This document shows positions 25,570 through 35,087 of a stretch of DNA of 64,000 nt, in pieces. The stretch is taken from positions 1,238,394 to 1,302,393 of the forward strand of contig NZ_JMEX01000008.1 of the NCBI RefSeq assembly GCF_000760735.1. The letters run 5' to 3'. The translations under genes were made by a program, and so were the position numbers. The notes under the pieces were generated by a model that saw only the letters and a program-made list of their open reading frames with translations, had not been told where the DNA came from and searched no databases. Position 1 is the stretch's first letter. Every line of letters begins with the position of its first letter. This stretch comes from Rhodococcoides fascians A44A (GTDB lineage Bacteria; Actinomycetota; Actinomycetes; Mycobacteriales; Mycobacteriaceae).

Positions 25570-25663
25570 GCAGGAGTGGAGCCCGCAGGAACGACTCCGA
25601 TGGGCAGGAGTGGAGCCCGCAGAAACGACTTCGATGGGCAGGAGTGGAGCCTGCAGGAACGAC
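25570..25663 (+). repeat. 34-bp tandem repeat, nearly three copies
   Basis: Units begin at 25570, 25604 and 25638, each opening GCAGGAGTGGAGCC and continuing GCAGGAACGAC with one or two substitutions per copy. The array fills the gap between the DUF5313 gene and the RraA-like gene; the purine-rich GGAGTGGAG core also resembles ribosome binding sites. Confidence 0.85.
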
Positions 25664-25681
25664 GCACTTATGCTGTCCGGT

Positions 25682-26158
25682 ATGACTTCCGTCGAATTCA
25701 AGGCAACTGCTGACCTGGCCGACGAGATCGGGCCTGAAATCCGCAGCTGCGATGCACAATTCATTCAGTTCGGCAAGAACACCGAGTTCGCCGGACCGAT
25801 CACGACGATCAAGTGCTTCCAGGACAACCTGCTCGTCAAGCAGACTCTCGGTGAGCCGGGTAACGGTGGAGTCCTGGTGGTGGATGGCGATGCGAGCGTT
25901 CACACCGCGCTCGTCGGCGACATCATCGCAGGCAAGGGAGTCTCCAACGGCTGGGCCGGGGTCATCGTCAACGGTGCCATCCGGGACTCGGCGATTCTGC
26001 GGACTCTCGACATCGGCGTGAAGGCACTCGGCACCAATCCCCGCAAGAGCACCCAGACGGGCTCCGGGGAGAAGAACGTTCCGGTCGAAATCGGCGGTGT
26101 CACGTTCAATCCGGGCGAGATCGTCTACAGCGACTCCGACGGCGTGGTCGTCGTGTAA
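25682..26158 (+). CDS. RraA-like protein (RNase E inhibitor / aldolase fold)
   Basis: 158-residue RraA-fold protein. It shows the conserved [10 protein letters not shown], the central [14 protein letters not shown] with the Arg-Asp pair that binds oxoacid and metal in 4-hydroxy-4-methyl-2-oxoglutarate/oxaloacetate-type members, and a closing strand [15 protein letters not shown]. Homologues either inhibit RNase E or are class II aldolases; sequence alone does not decide, although the intact R-D motif favours enzymatic capacity. The start is ATG 25682; an in-frame ATG at 25670 is possible. Confidence 0.8.
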   Translation: MTSVEFKATADLADEIGPEIRSCDAQFIQFGKNTEFAGPITTIKCFQDNLLVKQTLGEPGNGGVLVVDGDASVHTALVGDIIAGKGVSNGWAGVIVNGAIRDSAILRTLDIGVKALGTNPRKSTQTGSGEKNVPVEIGGVTFNPGEIVYSDSDGVVVV

Positions 26159-26171
26159 TTTGCCGAACATT

Positions 26172-26222
26172 CACCCTCCTGTTGTGCGTCCGTCAGCCCT
26201 CGGAACGCACAACAGGTGGGTG
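26172..26222. terminator. Convergent terminator with GTTGTGCG-type arms
   Basis: Arms CCTGTTGTGCGT (26178-26189) and ACGCACAACAGG (26205-26216), extended by CACCC/GGGTG. It separates the RraA-like gene from the converging DoxX gene and shares its arms with the hairpin at 22251-22297. Confidence 0.75.
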
Positions 26223-26240
26223 GATTCCGCTTCGGATCGG

Positions 26241-26588
26241 TCATACGTTGGACAGAACCAGAACGACGATCGAGAACCCCAGCATGCCAAGGCAATTGAT
26301 CCAGAACTCTTGTTTCATGAACCGTGCGCGGTAGTGTGCGTAGGCTGCACAGAGGAAATAGACGATCACTCCGGCGTTCGCGGCCGACGCGACACCGGGG
26401 TGTGCGAGTCCGACGGCGAGGCCGGCGGCTGCGGCGAGCTTGATTACTATCAGCGTCCACCACCAGTCACGCGGAAACCCGACCCCGTCGAGGCATTTCA
26501 CGATGAACATCGGCGGCCGTATGGACATCAGCGCGTCGATCAGCAGTACCATCGCGAGAAGCGCTGTGAGCCACCAGTAGTCGATCAT
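26241..26588 (-). CDS. DoxX-like small membrane protein
   Basis: 115-residue protein with four membrane helices and the DoxX-like plan (CLDGVGFPRDWWWTLIVIKL, Gly-rich third helix). Its ATG overlaps the stop of the upstream TetR gene (ATGA), so the regulator and membrane protein are one unit. DoxX-like proteins are linked to redox or quinone processes in some bacteria; here the role is open. Confidence 0.7.
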   Translation of the reverse strand: MIDYWWLTALLAMVLLIDALMSIRPPMFIVKCLDGVGFPRDWWWTLIVIKLAAAAGLAVGLAHPGVASAANAGVIVYFLCAAYAHYRARFMKQEFWINCLGMLGFSIVVLVLSNV

Positions 26589-27181
26589 CTTTCTCCCCCA
26601 TCGGATTGGTTGGTCACGAAGTCAATGACTCCTTTGAGTCGATTCAGGTCGTCGCCTACTCCGACGGACATAAGCATTCCGAGGTACGCGAAATAGATGA
26701 CCTGGGCGCCCTGGACTGCACGGGTGGAATCGTGACCCGCACGCCGAAGCGTCTGCTCGATTTCGTCGGTCAGAGCGAGGCCCAACGATCTGAAGATTTC
26801 TGAGTCGACGCGCCCTCCGACGATGATCGACGCGTACACCCGAGAGAGGGCGGTGTCGCGCGCGAAGTGTTCCAGGAACGGCAGGAACAGCCCCAGCACC
26901 TCGGCGGGAGCATTGTCCTGAGCAGAGACATCGGCCCGTCCGGCGACGCTGCGTTGTCGGTGGACGTCGGCAATCCATTCGTCGTAGACAGCGACCAGAA
27001 TGGCGTTCTTGTCGCCAACGGCCATCACGGTGCCGACACTGACCTGCGCGGATGCGGCGATGGACCGGATGGTGGTTGCGTCGAAACCGATCTCCCGAAA
27101 CAGCGCGTCCGCCGCGGTCAGAACCCTCTGACGTGTCGCTTCCTTCTGATGATTCCGTGACTGAACACGTTCAGTGAACAT
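26585..27181 (-). CDS. TetR-family regulator
   Basis: 198-residue regulator with an N-terminal helix-turn-helix (ADALFREIGFDATTIRSIAASAQVSVGTVMA) cited in part by its core TTIRSIAASAQVSVGT, and a divergent helical ligand domain. The start is taken at ATG 27181; an upstream TTG reading would abut the previous stop. Palindromes TGAACACGTTCA and TGAACATGTTCA overlap the start region and are likely its own operators. Downstream DoxX gene is coupled. Confidence 0.8.
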   Translation of the reverse strand: MFTERVQSRNHQKEATRQRVLTAADALFREIGFDATTIRSIAASAQVSVGTVMAVGDKNAILVAVYDEWIADVHRQRSVAGRADVSAQDNAPAEVLGLFLPFLEHFARDTALSRVYASIIVGGRVDSEIFRSLGLALTDEIEQTLRRAGHDSTRAVQGAQVIYFAYLGMLMSVGVGDDLNRLKGVIDFVTNQSDGGER

Positions 27182-27186
27182 GTTCA
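27162..27186. promoter_or_regulatory. Tandem TGAACN2GTTCA palindromes, TetR operator
   Basis: TGAACACGTTCA (27162-27173) and the perfect palindrome TGAACATGTTCA (27175-27186) are one base apart. The second contains the TetR start codon, so binding would block transcription or a leaderless message. Confidence 0.6.
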
Positions 27187-27217
27187 GTAGAGTAGACCGA
27201 CGTGTGGACGGCGTCAA

Positions 27218-27916
27218 TCAGCGGCGCACCCGCGGAACCCCACGCCATTCGTCGAACAGGAACAGGGCGAGCGCGACGACGAGCATTCCCGACGCGACCC
27301 AGGCCGCGCCCACGCCGAGGACTCGTACCGCGAAGGCGCCGAGCACGGCACCGGCGAGGAACCCCGCGATGACCGATCCGAAGTTGACGGCACGCAGTCC
27401 GGCGGCGGTGTCACCGTCGGACAGTCGGTGGTAGATCGCCTGAGAGAAGCTACGAAGGTTGCCGGTGGTCATCGTCGTGCTGAAGGCCTGGTCGACGAGC
27501 ACCCTGAATGTCGTCACCTGCAGAGCGGCAACGAAGGAAATGGACACCGTGACAACGGCATTCGGTGCCGACTCCGGGACGAAGCCCACGACGAACAGCA
27601 CCAGGATCTCGATCACGAGGACGGCACGGATCGGCCGACGAACGACCCGCGTCAAGCCGGGGCTGGACAGGGACTCGGCGACGAAGACACCGAAAACGAA
27701 TGCCACCAAGGGCGGGAGGTATCCCGCCGCGGACCGCCAATGGCCCCCTGCGGCATCGATACCGAAGAGGACCACGTTGGCGGTCTGAGCGTTCGCGAAC
27801 ACGCCGTCGCGCGTCATGAAGGTGTAGACGTCGACGAACCCGCCGACTGCCGCCAGAAGGACGCCGAGTCGCACGGACTCCGACGTCACGACCGGCTGTG
27901 CAGTGTCTTCCGGCAC
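27218..27916 (-). CDS. DUF1275 (YoaK) family membrane protein
   Basis: 232 residues with six to seven membrane helices and the two internal signature repeats of the YoaK family: NAQTANVVLFG in the first half and TTMTTGNLRSF in the second. The family is sometimes annotated as putative transporter with unknown substrate. The stop lies 37 bases before the TetR start on the same strand. Confidence 0.85.
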   Translation of the reverse strand: MPEDTAQPVVTSESVRLGVLLAAVGGFVDVYTFMTRDGVFANAQTANVVLFGIDAAGGHWRSAAGYLPPLVAFVFGVFVAESLSSPGLTRVVRRPIRAVLVIEILVLFVVGFVPESAPNAVVTVSISFVAALQVTTFRVLVDQAFSTTMTTGNLRSFSQAIYHRLSDGDTAAGLRAVNFGSVIAGFLAGAVLGAFAVRVLGVGAAWVASGMLVVALALFLFDEWRGVPRVRR

Positions 27917-27939
27917 GGCCGGATGCTACCCCGCTTCGT

Positions 27940-27975
27940 GAGTGGAAATGTAGGCTCTGGCCTACATTTCCACTC
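27940..27975. terminator. Hairpin between hydrolase and DUF1275 genes
   Basis: Perfect 16-bp stem (27940-27955 with 27960-27975, first arm GAGTGGAAATGTAGGC) and a four-base loop directly downstream of the hydrolase stop on the minus strand. Confidence 0.75.
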
Positions 27976-27982
27976 ATATTGG

Positions 27983-28904
<922 letters not shown>

Positions 28905-28924
28905 TGCGCAAGGAGGTGGTGGCA

Positions 28925-29482
28925 GTGGAAACGAGCGACGCACGATCGGCCGTCTTGGTAGCCGCTGACGAGCTCTTCTACACACGTGGCGTTCAAGCAG
29001 TGGGCATGGACGAACTGCGGACCGCCGCCGGGATCTCGCTCAAACGCATGTACTCGCTGTTCCCGTCCAAGTCGGACATCGTCGCCGCGGTACTCGCCGG
29101 CCGGACCGCGGTGTGGAACGAGCGCATCCTGATGGAGGCCTCCAAGCACGATTCGCCGCGAGACAAGGTCCTTTCCATCTTCGACTTCCTGGACGCCTGG
29201 TTTCGTGAAGACAACTTCCGCGGCTGCGCTTTCATCAACTCGTTCGGCGAGCTCGGTGCAACCATGCCGGCCGTCGCCGACGCCGCACACCGGCACAAAC
29301 GCGAATTCGTCGAGTACGTGACCGATCTGGCCGTCGAGGCAGGATGCCCGCAGGATCTCGGCCTTCAGATCGCATTACTTGCCGAGGGCGCGCAGACCAC
29401 CGCAGCCATCTCGGAATCTCCCGAGTCCGCCGTCGCGGCAAAGCGAGCCGCGACGGTCCTGCTCGACGCGGCCAGCCGATGA
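28925..29482 (+). CDS. TetR/AcrR-family regulator
   Basis: 185 residues with a canonical N-terminal helix-turn-helix (GVQAVGMDELRTAAGISLKR) and a C-terminal domain containing the pattern DNFRGCAFINSFGEL typical of the AcrR subgroup, with a Cys that might sense reactive ligands. GTG 28925 is nine bases from AAGGAGG. It is divergent from the haloperoxidase-type hydrolase and overlaps the next gene's repeat-borne ATG (ATGA). Likely represses the hydrolase and itself. Confidence 0.85.
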   Translation: METSDARSAVLVAADELFYTRGVQAVGMDELRTAAGISLKRMYSLFPSKSDIVAAVLAGRTAVWNERILMEASKHDSPRDKVLSIFDFLDAWFREDNFRGCAFINSFGELGATMPAVADAAHRHKREFVEYVTDLAVEAGCPQDLGLQIALLAEGAQTTAAISESPESAVAAKRAATVLLDAASR

Positions 29483-29532
29483 GCGCGTCTGGGCCGATGA
29501 GCGCGTCTGGGCCAATGAGCGCGTCTGGGCCG
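29479..29532 (+). repeat. 18-bp tandem repeat carrying start codons
   Basis: Three copies of ATGAGCGCGTCTGGGCCG (last base A in copy two) at 29479, 29497 and 29515, followed by a fourth in-frame ATG at 29533. Each unit offers an ATG in frame with the downstream BKACE gene. Confidence 0.95.
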
Positions 29533-30231
29533 ATGAGACTGAAGGCGTGCATCAACGGCCCTCGAACACCGGCCGAGCACAGCGCAATTCCGATCACCCC
29601 GGACCAGATCAGGGCAGAATCCATCGCCGCAGTGAACGCAGGCGCCGAGGCAATTCACGTACATCCGAAGACTCCGGACGGCACCGATTCGCTTGCCGCA
29701 GAACACGTGGCCGCCGCAGTTCGCGCTGCCCGCGCAGCCGGAGTTCCGGTCGGCGTGACTACCGGAGCGTGGAGCACACCCGACGCCGTATCCCGGCTGG
29801 CCGCAGTCGAATCCTGGACCACCCTGCCCGATTTCGCGTCGGTCAACTGGCACGAGGAGGGCGCAGCGGATCTGGCAAGACTGCTGATGCGCCGAGGCGT
29901 CGGCGTCGAGGCGGGTCTGTGGACCGCCGCATCCGCACGCGCATGGCTGGCCTCCGGCCTCACCGGAGACTGCATACGGGCCTTACTGGAAGTCCAGCCG
30001 GGAGATAGCCCGGACGTCGCCGACGAACTGATCACACTCACCGACACGAGCGGAGTCCCGCTGCTGCTGCACGGCCAGGACGACACATGTTGGGCCACAC
30101 TACGATCGGCCGTCGCACAGGGATTGGCCACTCGCATCGGCCTGGAAGACACCCTGACCATGCCCGACGGCTCTCCTGCCACCGGAAACTCCGACCTGGT
30201 GACCTCTGCGCTCGCATTTTTCCGTGTCTGA
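29533..30231 (+). CDS. Beta-keto acid cleavage enzyme family (BKACE, DUF849)
   Basis: 232-residue (up to 250 if translation starts in the repeat) TIM-barrel enzyme of the BKACE family, which splits a beta-keto acid with acetyl-CoA. The zinc ligands are visible as HVHP (His42, His44), together with NGPRTP near the N-terminus and a C-terminal GLEDTLTMPDG with the conserved Glu. It belongs to the shorter subgroup; substrate cannot be predicted. Its true start is uncertain because four in-frame ATGs lie in or after the 18-bp repeat, none with a clear ribosome site. Coupled to the TetR gene. Confidence 0.75.
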   Translation: MRLKACINGPRTPAEHSAIPITPDQIRAESIAAVNAGAEAIHVHPKTPDGTDSLAAEHVAAAVRAARAAGVPVGVTTGAWSTPDAVSRLAAVESWTTLPDFASVNWHEEGAADLARLLMRRGVGVEAGLWTAASARAWLASGLTGDCIRALLEVQPGDSPDVADELITLTDTSGVPLLLHGQDDTCWATLRSAVAQGLATRIGLEDTLTMPDGSPATGNSDLVTSALAFFRV

Positions 30232-30257
30232 CGAAGTCCGCCGGTAATGTCCGAAGT

Positions 30258-31388
30258 GTGAACCTTCGCTCGGCAGTACTCCCCCTTGCAGCTGCCCTTG
30301 TGCTTGTCTCGTGTTCTGCTGAGCAGAGCTCGCCTGCACCCACCGATCCAGGAACCATTCGCACTGCCGACGCCCAGGCCGTCGTCGACCAGTTGGTGAG
30401 CGCTGGAGCGCCGGCCGCGGTCATCGCCCTTCGGGACGGCGACAGTGAATGGGAAGGCGCGGCAGGCGTCGTCGAACGCGGGTCCGACGAGGCCGCGTCC
30501 GCCGCGGATCCTCTGAGAATCGCCAGTATCACCAAATCCATGGTGGCGGCCGTTGTTCTGCAGTTGGTCGACGAGGGGAAATTGACCCTGGAGACAACCG
30601 TCGACGACGTGCTTCCCGGTCTTCTGCCCAAGCCGGTGACCGTCCGTCAGCTGCTCGATCACACCAGCGGTCTGCCGAACTATCTCGAGACTCTCGTGCC
30701 GTCCGACGTGGCGGGGCTCGTCGCGGCCGCCGACGATACCTATTCCGACGACGAACTGATCGCGCTCGCGCTGGCACAGCCGTGGCCCGCGGCTCCCGGT
30801 GCCCAATTCTCCTACTCCAACACCAACTACGTCGTACTCGGCAAGGTCGTTGCTCAGCTCGACGGCAGGAGCATCGCAGATTCGCTGCACGAGCGGGTGT
30901 TCGAACCCCTACAGATGACGTCGACGTCTTATCCGAGCGTCGCCGCCATTCCGGAGGACGGACTGCACGGGTACATCCTCGAGGGTGACACCCTCGTCGA
31001 CATCAGCGATGTCGATCCGTCGATCTGGTCGGCAAGCGCAGCTGTCGTCTCCACCGTCGGCGACGTCAACACGTTCTTTCGCGCTCTCTTCGACGAGACC
31101 CTGCTACCGCGAACGCTCGTCGACCAGATGCAGCAGGTGACCCCGTCGGGGTACGGCCTGGGGTTGCTCGTCGGCGGTGACGCGTGCAATCCGGGGGCGG
31201 CCGAGGTGGTGTTCGGTCAGCGCGGTAACGGTTTCGGGTACCGCACACTGTCGTTCTCGAGTCCCGACGGCAGCAGGCAGGTCACTCTCGGATGGACGGC
31301 GTCGGCCATCGACCCGGCGACGGATCCGTTGGAGCAACCCGCCCTGAACGGTCTCGTGGCCGGGCTCGCCGCCACCTGCCCGGCGTGA
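30258..31388 (+). CDS. Serine hydrolase lipoprotein (beta-lactamase class C fold)
   Basis: 376-residue lipoprotein (lipobox LVSC, Cys19) with a class C beta-lactamase/DD-peptidase fold: Ser and Lys in SITKS, Tyr and Asn in YSNTN, and a third box replaced by GQRGNGFGY. Such proteins are D,D-carboxypeptidases or esterases of the cell surface; a true beta-lactamase role is not implied. The GTG at 30258 overlaps nothing and lies 26 bases after the BKACE gene. Confidence 0.82.
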   Translation: MNLRSAVLPLAAALVLVSCSAEQSSPAPTDPGTIRTADAQAVVDQLVSAGAPAAVIALRDGDSEWEGAAGVVERGSDEAASAADPLRIASITKSMVAAVVLQLVDEGKLTLETTVDDVLPGLLPKPVTVRQLLDHTSGLPNYLETLVPSDVAGLVAAADDTYSDDELIALALAQPWPAAPGAQFSYSNTNYVVLGKVVAQLDGRSIADSLHERVFEPLQMTSTSYPSVAAIPEDGLHGYILEGDTLVDISDVDPSIWSASAAVVSTVGDVNTFFRALFDETLLPRTLVDQMQQVTPSGYGLGLLVGGDACNPGAAEVVFGQRGNGFGYRTLSFSSPDGSRQVTLGWTASAIDPATDPLEQPALNGLVAGLAATCPA

Positions 31389-31391
31389 ACG

Positions 31392-32306
31392 TCAGAGAAC
31401 GGTGACCCAGCCGTGCGCCTGGTCTCCGGTCAACGCGTCCTGATGGCGCGTGCGCAGTGTCGACGAGACCGGGCCGAGCACGGGAGCGGATCCGACGGCT
31501 CGGCCGTCGATCTGGAAAACAGGCGCCACCCCTGCCGACGTGCCGCACACGAACACCTCGTCGGCGATGTACAGCTCGGTGAGGTCGACGACGCGTTCCC
31601 GCACTTCGAGTCCTTCCTCGCGGGCCAGCGTGAGGATGGTCCGGCGGTTGATGCCGTCGAGGATGTCGCTCGTGACGTCGGGAGTAATCAGGACACCGTT
31701 TCTGACCAGGAAGATGTTCGCGGCACTGAGCTCGCAGACGTGGCCGTTGATATCGAGGAAGATGCAGTCGTCGAACCCGCTGTCGATGGCGTCCTGCTTG
31801 GCGAGCACGGAGTTGACGTACGCGCCGTTGACCTTGGCTCTCGATGGGATGGCGTTGTCCGGGATTCGGCGCCACACACTGGTTTTGAGGCGCATTCCGT
31901 CTTGCGGGACGATGGGCACCGCGTCGTACAGGAAGATGGACACCGTGGTGCTCAAACCACGGACTCGTGTCCCCGGAATGGACTCGTCCACGTGGACGGT
32001 CGCTCTGACGTACACCTCGCGCTGAGGGTCGTTGGCCTGAACGACCTCACGCACGACCTGGGTGAACCGCTCGTACGTCCACTGCTGCGCAAACGTGTCG
32101 ATCCCGATTATTCTGCAGGACTCCAGAAGTCGCTGAAAGTGGTCCTGCAGCCTGAACGCCGTGCGCGTCTGCGCCGATACGTACACCGGGAACACCGTGT
32201 ACACGCTGAGCCCGTACAGGACTGCGGAAGTGGCGACCCCCAGCTTCGCGTCGCGGGCATCGACGATGCCGTTTCCGAAGAACACTTTGCCGTGAGGAGT
32301 AGCCAT
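31392..32306 (-). CDS. Class IV aminotransferase (branched-chain / aminodeoxychorismate lyase type)
   Basis: 304-residue PLP enzyme of fold type IV. The catalytic Lys is in SRAKVNGAYVNS; the cofactor-binding ELSAANIFLV and the hinge GTSAGVAPV match branched-chain aminotransferases. It could make or degrade branched-chain amino acids, or be a D-amino acid or aminodeoxychorismate family member. Start at ATG 32306 with GTGAGGAG-like pairing sequence absent on this strand; a longer upstream reading would cross the divergent gene. Confidence 0.78.
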   Translation of the reverse strand: MATPHGKVFFGNGIVDARDAKLGVATSAVLYGLSVYTVFPVYVSAQTRTAFRLQDHFQRLLESCRIIGIDTFAQQWTYERFTQVVREVVQANDPQREVYVRATVHVDESIPGTRVRGLSTTVSIFLYDAVPIVPQDGMRLKTSVWRRIPDNAIPSRAKVNGAYVNSVLAKQDAIDSGFDDCIFLDINGHVCELSAANIFLVRNGVLITPDVTSDILDGINRRTILTLAREEGLEVRERVVDLTELYIADEVFVCGTSAGVAPVFQIDGRAVGSAPVLGPVSSTLRTRHQDALTGDQAHGWVTVL

Positions 32307-32370
32307 GCGGCGATGGTATCGGCAGCCGCAGCACGGGCGACACCGAATATCGGGCGTAGGGTCTGTAGTC

Positions 32371-33333
32371 ATGGTCCCCACCCGAACACTGTGGAAGAAC
32401 GGCCCGAGCGTCGGCGCAATCGGCCTCGGCTGCATGGGTATGACCTGGGCATACAAAGCGGACGAGCACTCCGAGAGTCCCGACCGCGTCATCGGCCACG
32501 CACTCGATCTCGGGGTGAACTTCATCGACACCGCCGACGTCTACGGACCGTTCACCAACGAGGAAGTAGTGGGTGCAGCCATCGGCTCCCGTCGCGACGA
32601 GGTGACCCTGGCAACCAAAGGCGGGCTCGAATCACACGTCGGCGACGCTGGGGAACCGGTCATTTCGGGCCCCAACGGTCACCCGGACCACCTCCGTTCG
32701 GCCGTCGACGACTCACTCAGGCGACTCGGGGTTGACCACGTGGACCTCTATTACCTGCATCGCCCCGATCCGGCGGTGCCCGTCGAGGACAGCATCGGCG
32801 CGATGTCGGAAATGGTGCAGGCCGGCAAGGTTCGCGCACTGGGCGTTTCGGAGTTCACCGTCGAACAGCTGGATCGGGCGCAGTCGGTACATCCCATTTC
32901 AGCGGTGCAGTCGGAACTGTCGTTGTGGACGCGGGATCATCTCGCGACGTCGCTGGCGTGGACCGAACGAAACGGCGCCGCCTTCGTCCCGTTCTCACCC
33001 CTCGGTCGCGGTTTTCTCACCGGAAATTTCCGTGGAACGGCCCCTGCCGCAGACGACTTCCGTGCACAACTACCCAGGTTCAAGCAGGAGAACCTGGATG
33101 CGAACCTCGTCATCGTCGACGCCGTCGCAGCCGTCGGTCACGAGGTGGGAGCCACCCCTGCGCAGGTTGCTCTGGCGTGGGTACTGGCGCAGGGTGAGCA
33201 CGTCGTCCCCATTCCCGGTACGCGGCGCTCGTCACGCCTGGACGAGAACGCAGGCGCCGCGTCGGTACGCCTGACCCCCTCTCAGCTGCAGACTCTCGAC
33301 GACCTCCCGGACCCGGCGGGGGCGCGTTACTGA
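32371..33333 (+). CDS. Aldo/keto reductase
   Basis: 320-residue NADP-dependent (beta/alpha)8 reductase. The tetrad is visible: Asp and Tyr in DTADVYGP, Lys in TKGGL, His in YLHRPD. The C-terminal phosphate-binding IPGTRR supports NADPH. It is of the YajO/AKR general type and may detoxify aldehydes; substrate unknown. Divergent from the aminotransferase gene. Confidence 0.85.
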   Translation: MVPTRTLWKNGPSVGAIGLGCMGMTWAYKADEHSESPDRVIGHALDLGVNFIDTADVYGPFTNEEVVGAAIGSRRDEVTLATKGGLESHVGDAGEPVISGPNGHPDHLRSAVDDSLRRLGVDHVDLYYLHRPDPAVPVEDSIGAMSEMVQAGKVRALGVSEFTVEQLDRAQSVHPISAVQSELSLWTRDHLATSLAWTERNGAAFVPFSPLGRGFLTGNFRGTAPAADDFRAQLPRFKQENLDANLVIVDAVAAVGHEVGATPAQVALAWVLAQGEHVVPIPGTRRSSRLDENAGAASVRLTPSQLQTLDDLPDPAGARY

Positions 33334-33434
33334 TCGCTCCGGGCGTCGAACACGCCTTCCTTCTCCCGAACTTGTCGGACTCCGGTGATACCAATGGAGC
33401 TACAGGCCAAGACGTGCAAGAGAAGGGAGTGTCG

Positions 33435-33617
33435 ATGCGAACCGTCGAAGATCGTTGTGAAGGAACGCTCGTCATCCACGCAGTCGGCGACGCCGAGTGC
33501 ACGGAGCCGGACTGCGTGGACATGGAGTACGTCCGTCATTTCCTGGTGCTGGACTGCGAGGAGATCACCGGCGGATGCCAGTGCGTCGGCGTGATCGAAC
33601 TGGCCGAGGCGTCGTAA
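33435..33617 (+). CDS. Small cysteine-rich protein, 60 aa
   Basis: 60-residue acidic protein with six cysteines (8, 22, 27, 41, 48, 50), including CTEPDC and CQC, suggesting metal or disulfide binding. No signal peptide. ATG 33435 follows GGGAG by about five bases. I do not recognise the family. It stands between the reductase and a secreted serine hydrolase on the same strand. Confidence 0.6.
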   Translation: MRTVEDRCEGTLVIHAVGDAECTEPDCVDMEYVRHFLVLDCEEITGGCQCVGVIELAEAS

Positions 33618-33691
33618 GCCGATCCTGCCCGTACGCGCGTGCGCTGTGTGCTAGACCTGATCGACAGTGATTCGGCTCACAGGGGGTTTCG

Positions 33692-35068
33692 GTGCGACGT
33701 GCCTTCCGACTTCTACTGGTCACGACGGTGTCGACGGCACTGCTTGCAATCGGCACGACCGTTCCGGGTCAGGCAGCGCCGCCGGATAAACGGTCGTGCT
33801 CTGCGCCCGAGGCCGCGGCCGATGGTTTCGAGCGTGCCTCGGCAGCGGAGGTCGGCATGGATGCGGCCGCGGTGCAGCGGGCGGTCGACTTCGCGTCGTC
33901 GAGGTTGCGAACGAACATCCAGATCTTCAGAAACAACTGCCTCGTCGGATCGGGTCCGCTCAACGACGTCACCGGCAACACCCCCTGGCATCTGTGGAGC
34001 TCGACCAAGAGCATCGTCTCGATGCTCGCCGGCGTCGCTGTCACTCAGAGGCGGCTGGACGTGGACTCACCCATCGGTCGGTACCTCCCCGCCGGCGAGG
34101 GCGACGACGCACACCGCGCGATCACCGTACGTGCGCTGCTCACCCAGAGTTCGGGTATGGATCAAGGGATAGTCGCCGAGGGCATCGTTCCTGGCCTCGG
34201 ATTCGGCGTCGACGCACCAGCGCAGGCGCTGACACTGCCGATCTCGCAGCCGGGCCGGTTCCAGTACTCACAGCTAGGCCCTGACCTGCTCGCCTACGTG
34301 GTCGAGAATGCCGTCGGTGAGGATCTTCAGGCGTTCGCGCAGCGAGAGCTGTTCGATCCCATCGGCATTGCTCCGCAGGATTACTACTGGGCTCGCGATC
34401 GCACGGGCCACACGTACGGTTTTGCACTGATGTTCCTGCCGCCCAACGATTTCGCACGGCTGGGCATGCTCATGGCGAACGACGGCGCGTGGAACGGACG
34501 GCGCATCATCGGCAGTGAGTACATCCGGCAGTTGCGGACTCCGTCAGAAGCCAACCAGTGTTACGGATACTTGTTCTGGCTGAACAACACTCCGTGCATC
34601 GGTCCGAGTTTCCCGTCGCAACAGACGCTGAACACACCGATGCTCGCAGGCATGCCCGACGACGCCTATGCCATGGTGGGCTTCCTGCAGCAGAACAATT
34701 TCATCATTCCGAGCCTGGGCATCCAGGTGACCTGGAACGGGGTCCTCGGTGACGTCTCTCCGGACCTGTCGACCATTCTGAGCGCCAGCACCAACAGCGA
34801 GCTCTACACCAACTTCTTTCGTGCACTCGGGGAAGCGCTGCCCGACGAGGACCTTCCGTCGATCCCCTACGAGCCGACGTTCAACCGCGACATCGACGTC
34901 AGCAGCTTCTTCGACCCCGACATTCTCCTCGGCACTCTCGGGCTCGGCCCTGACGCCGCCGTTCCGACCGGGCCGGTAGCGCCGCCACTGTCCGACGCCC
35001 CACCTGGTTGCCTGGTGTTCGCATGCCTGCCCGTGTCGCCGGAGACGCCTCGACGCACCGGCGGTTGA
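33692..35068 (+). CDS. Secreted serine hydrolase (beta-lactamase class C fold)
   Basis: 458-residue secreted protein with a signal peptide ending near GQAA. Ser and Lys are in SSTKS, and a Tyr box reads YSQLG. Several cysteines may form disulfides. The C-terminal 60 residues are Pro/Asp-rich. The fold is that of penicillin-recognising esterases and DD-peptidases. GTG start. It converges with the reverse transcriptase gene, with only 19 bases between stops and no clear terminator. Confidence 0.82.
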   Translation: MRRAFRLLLVTTVSTALLAIGTTVPGQAAPPDKRSCSAPEAAADGFERASAAEVGMDAAAVQRAVDFASSRLRTNIQIFRNNCLVGSGPLNDVTGNTPWHLWSSTKSIVSMLAGVAVTQRRLDVDSPIGRYLPAGEGDDAHRAITVRALLTQSSGMDQGIVAEGIVPGLGFGVDAPAQALTLPISQPGRFQYSQLGPDLLAYVVENAVGEDLQAFAQRELFDPIGIAPQDYYWARDRTGHTYGFALMFLPPNDFARLGMLMANDGAWNGRRIIGSEYIRQLRTPSEANQCYGYLFWLNNTPCIGPSFPSQQTLNTPMLAGMPDDAYAMVGFLQQNNFIIPSLGIQVTWNGVLGDVSPDLSTILSASTNSELYTNFFRALGEALPDEDLPSIPYEPTFNRDIDVSSFFDPDILLGTLGLGPDAAVPTGPVAPPLSDAPPGCLVFACLPVSPETPRRTGG

Positions 35069-35087
35069 CGGGACGAGAGCGCAGCGG

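Noticed and set aside
25570..25663. CRISPR array
   Set aside because: Repeats are contiguous with no spacers, and no cas genes are present.
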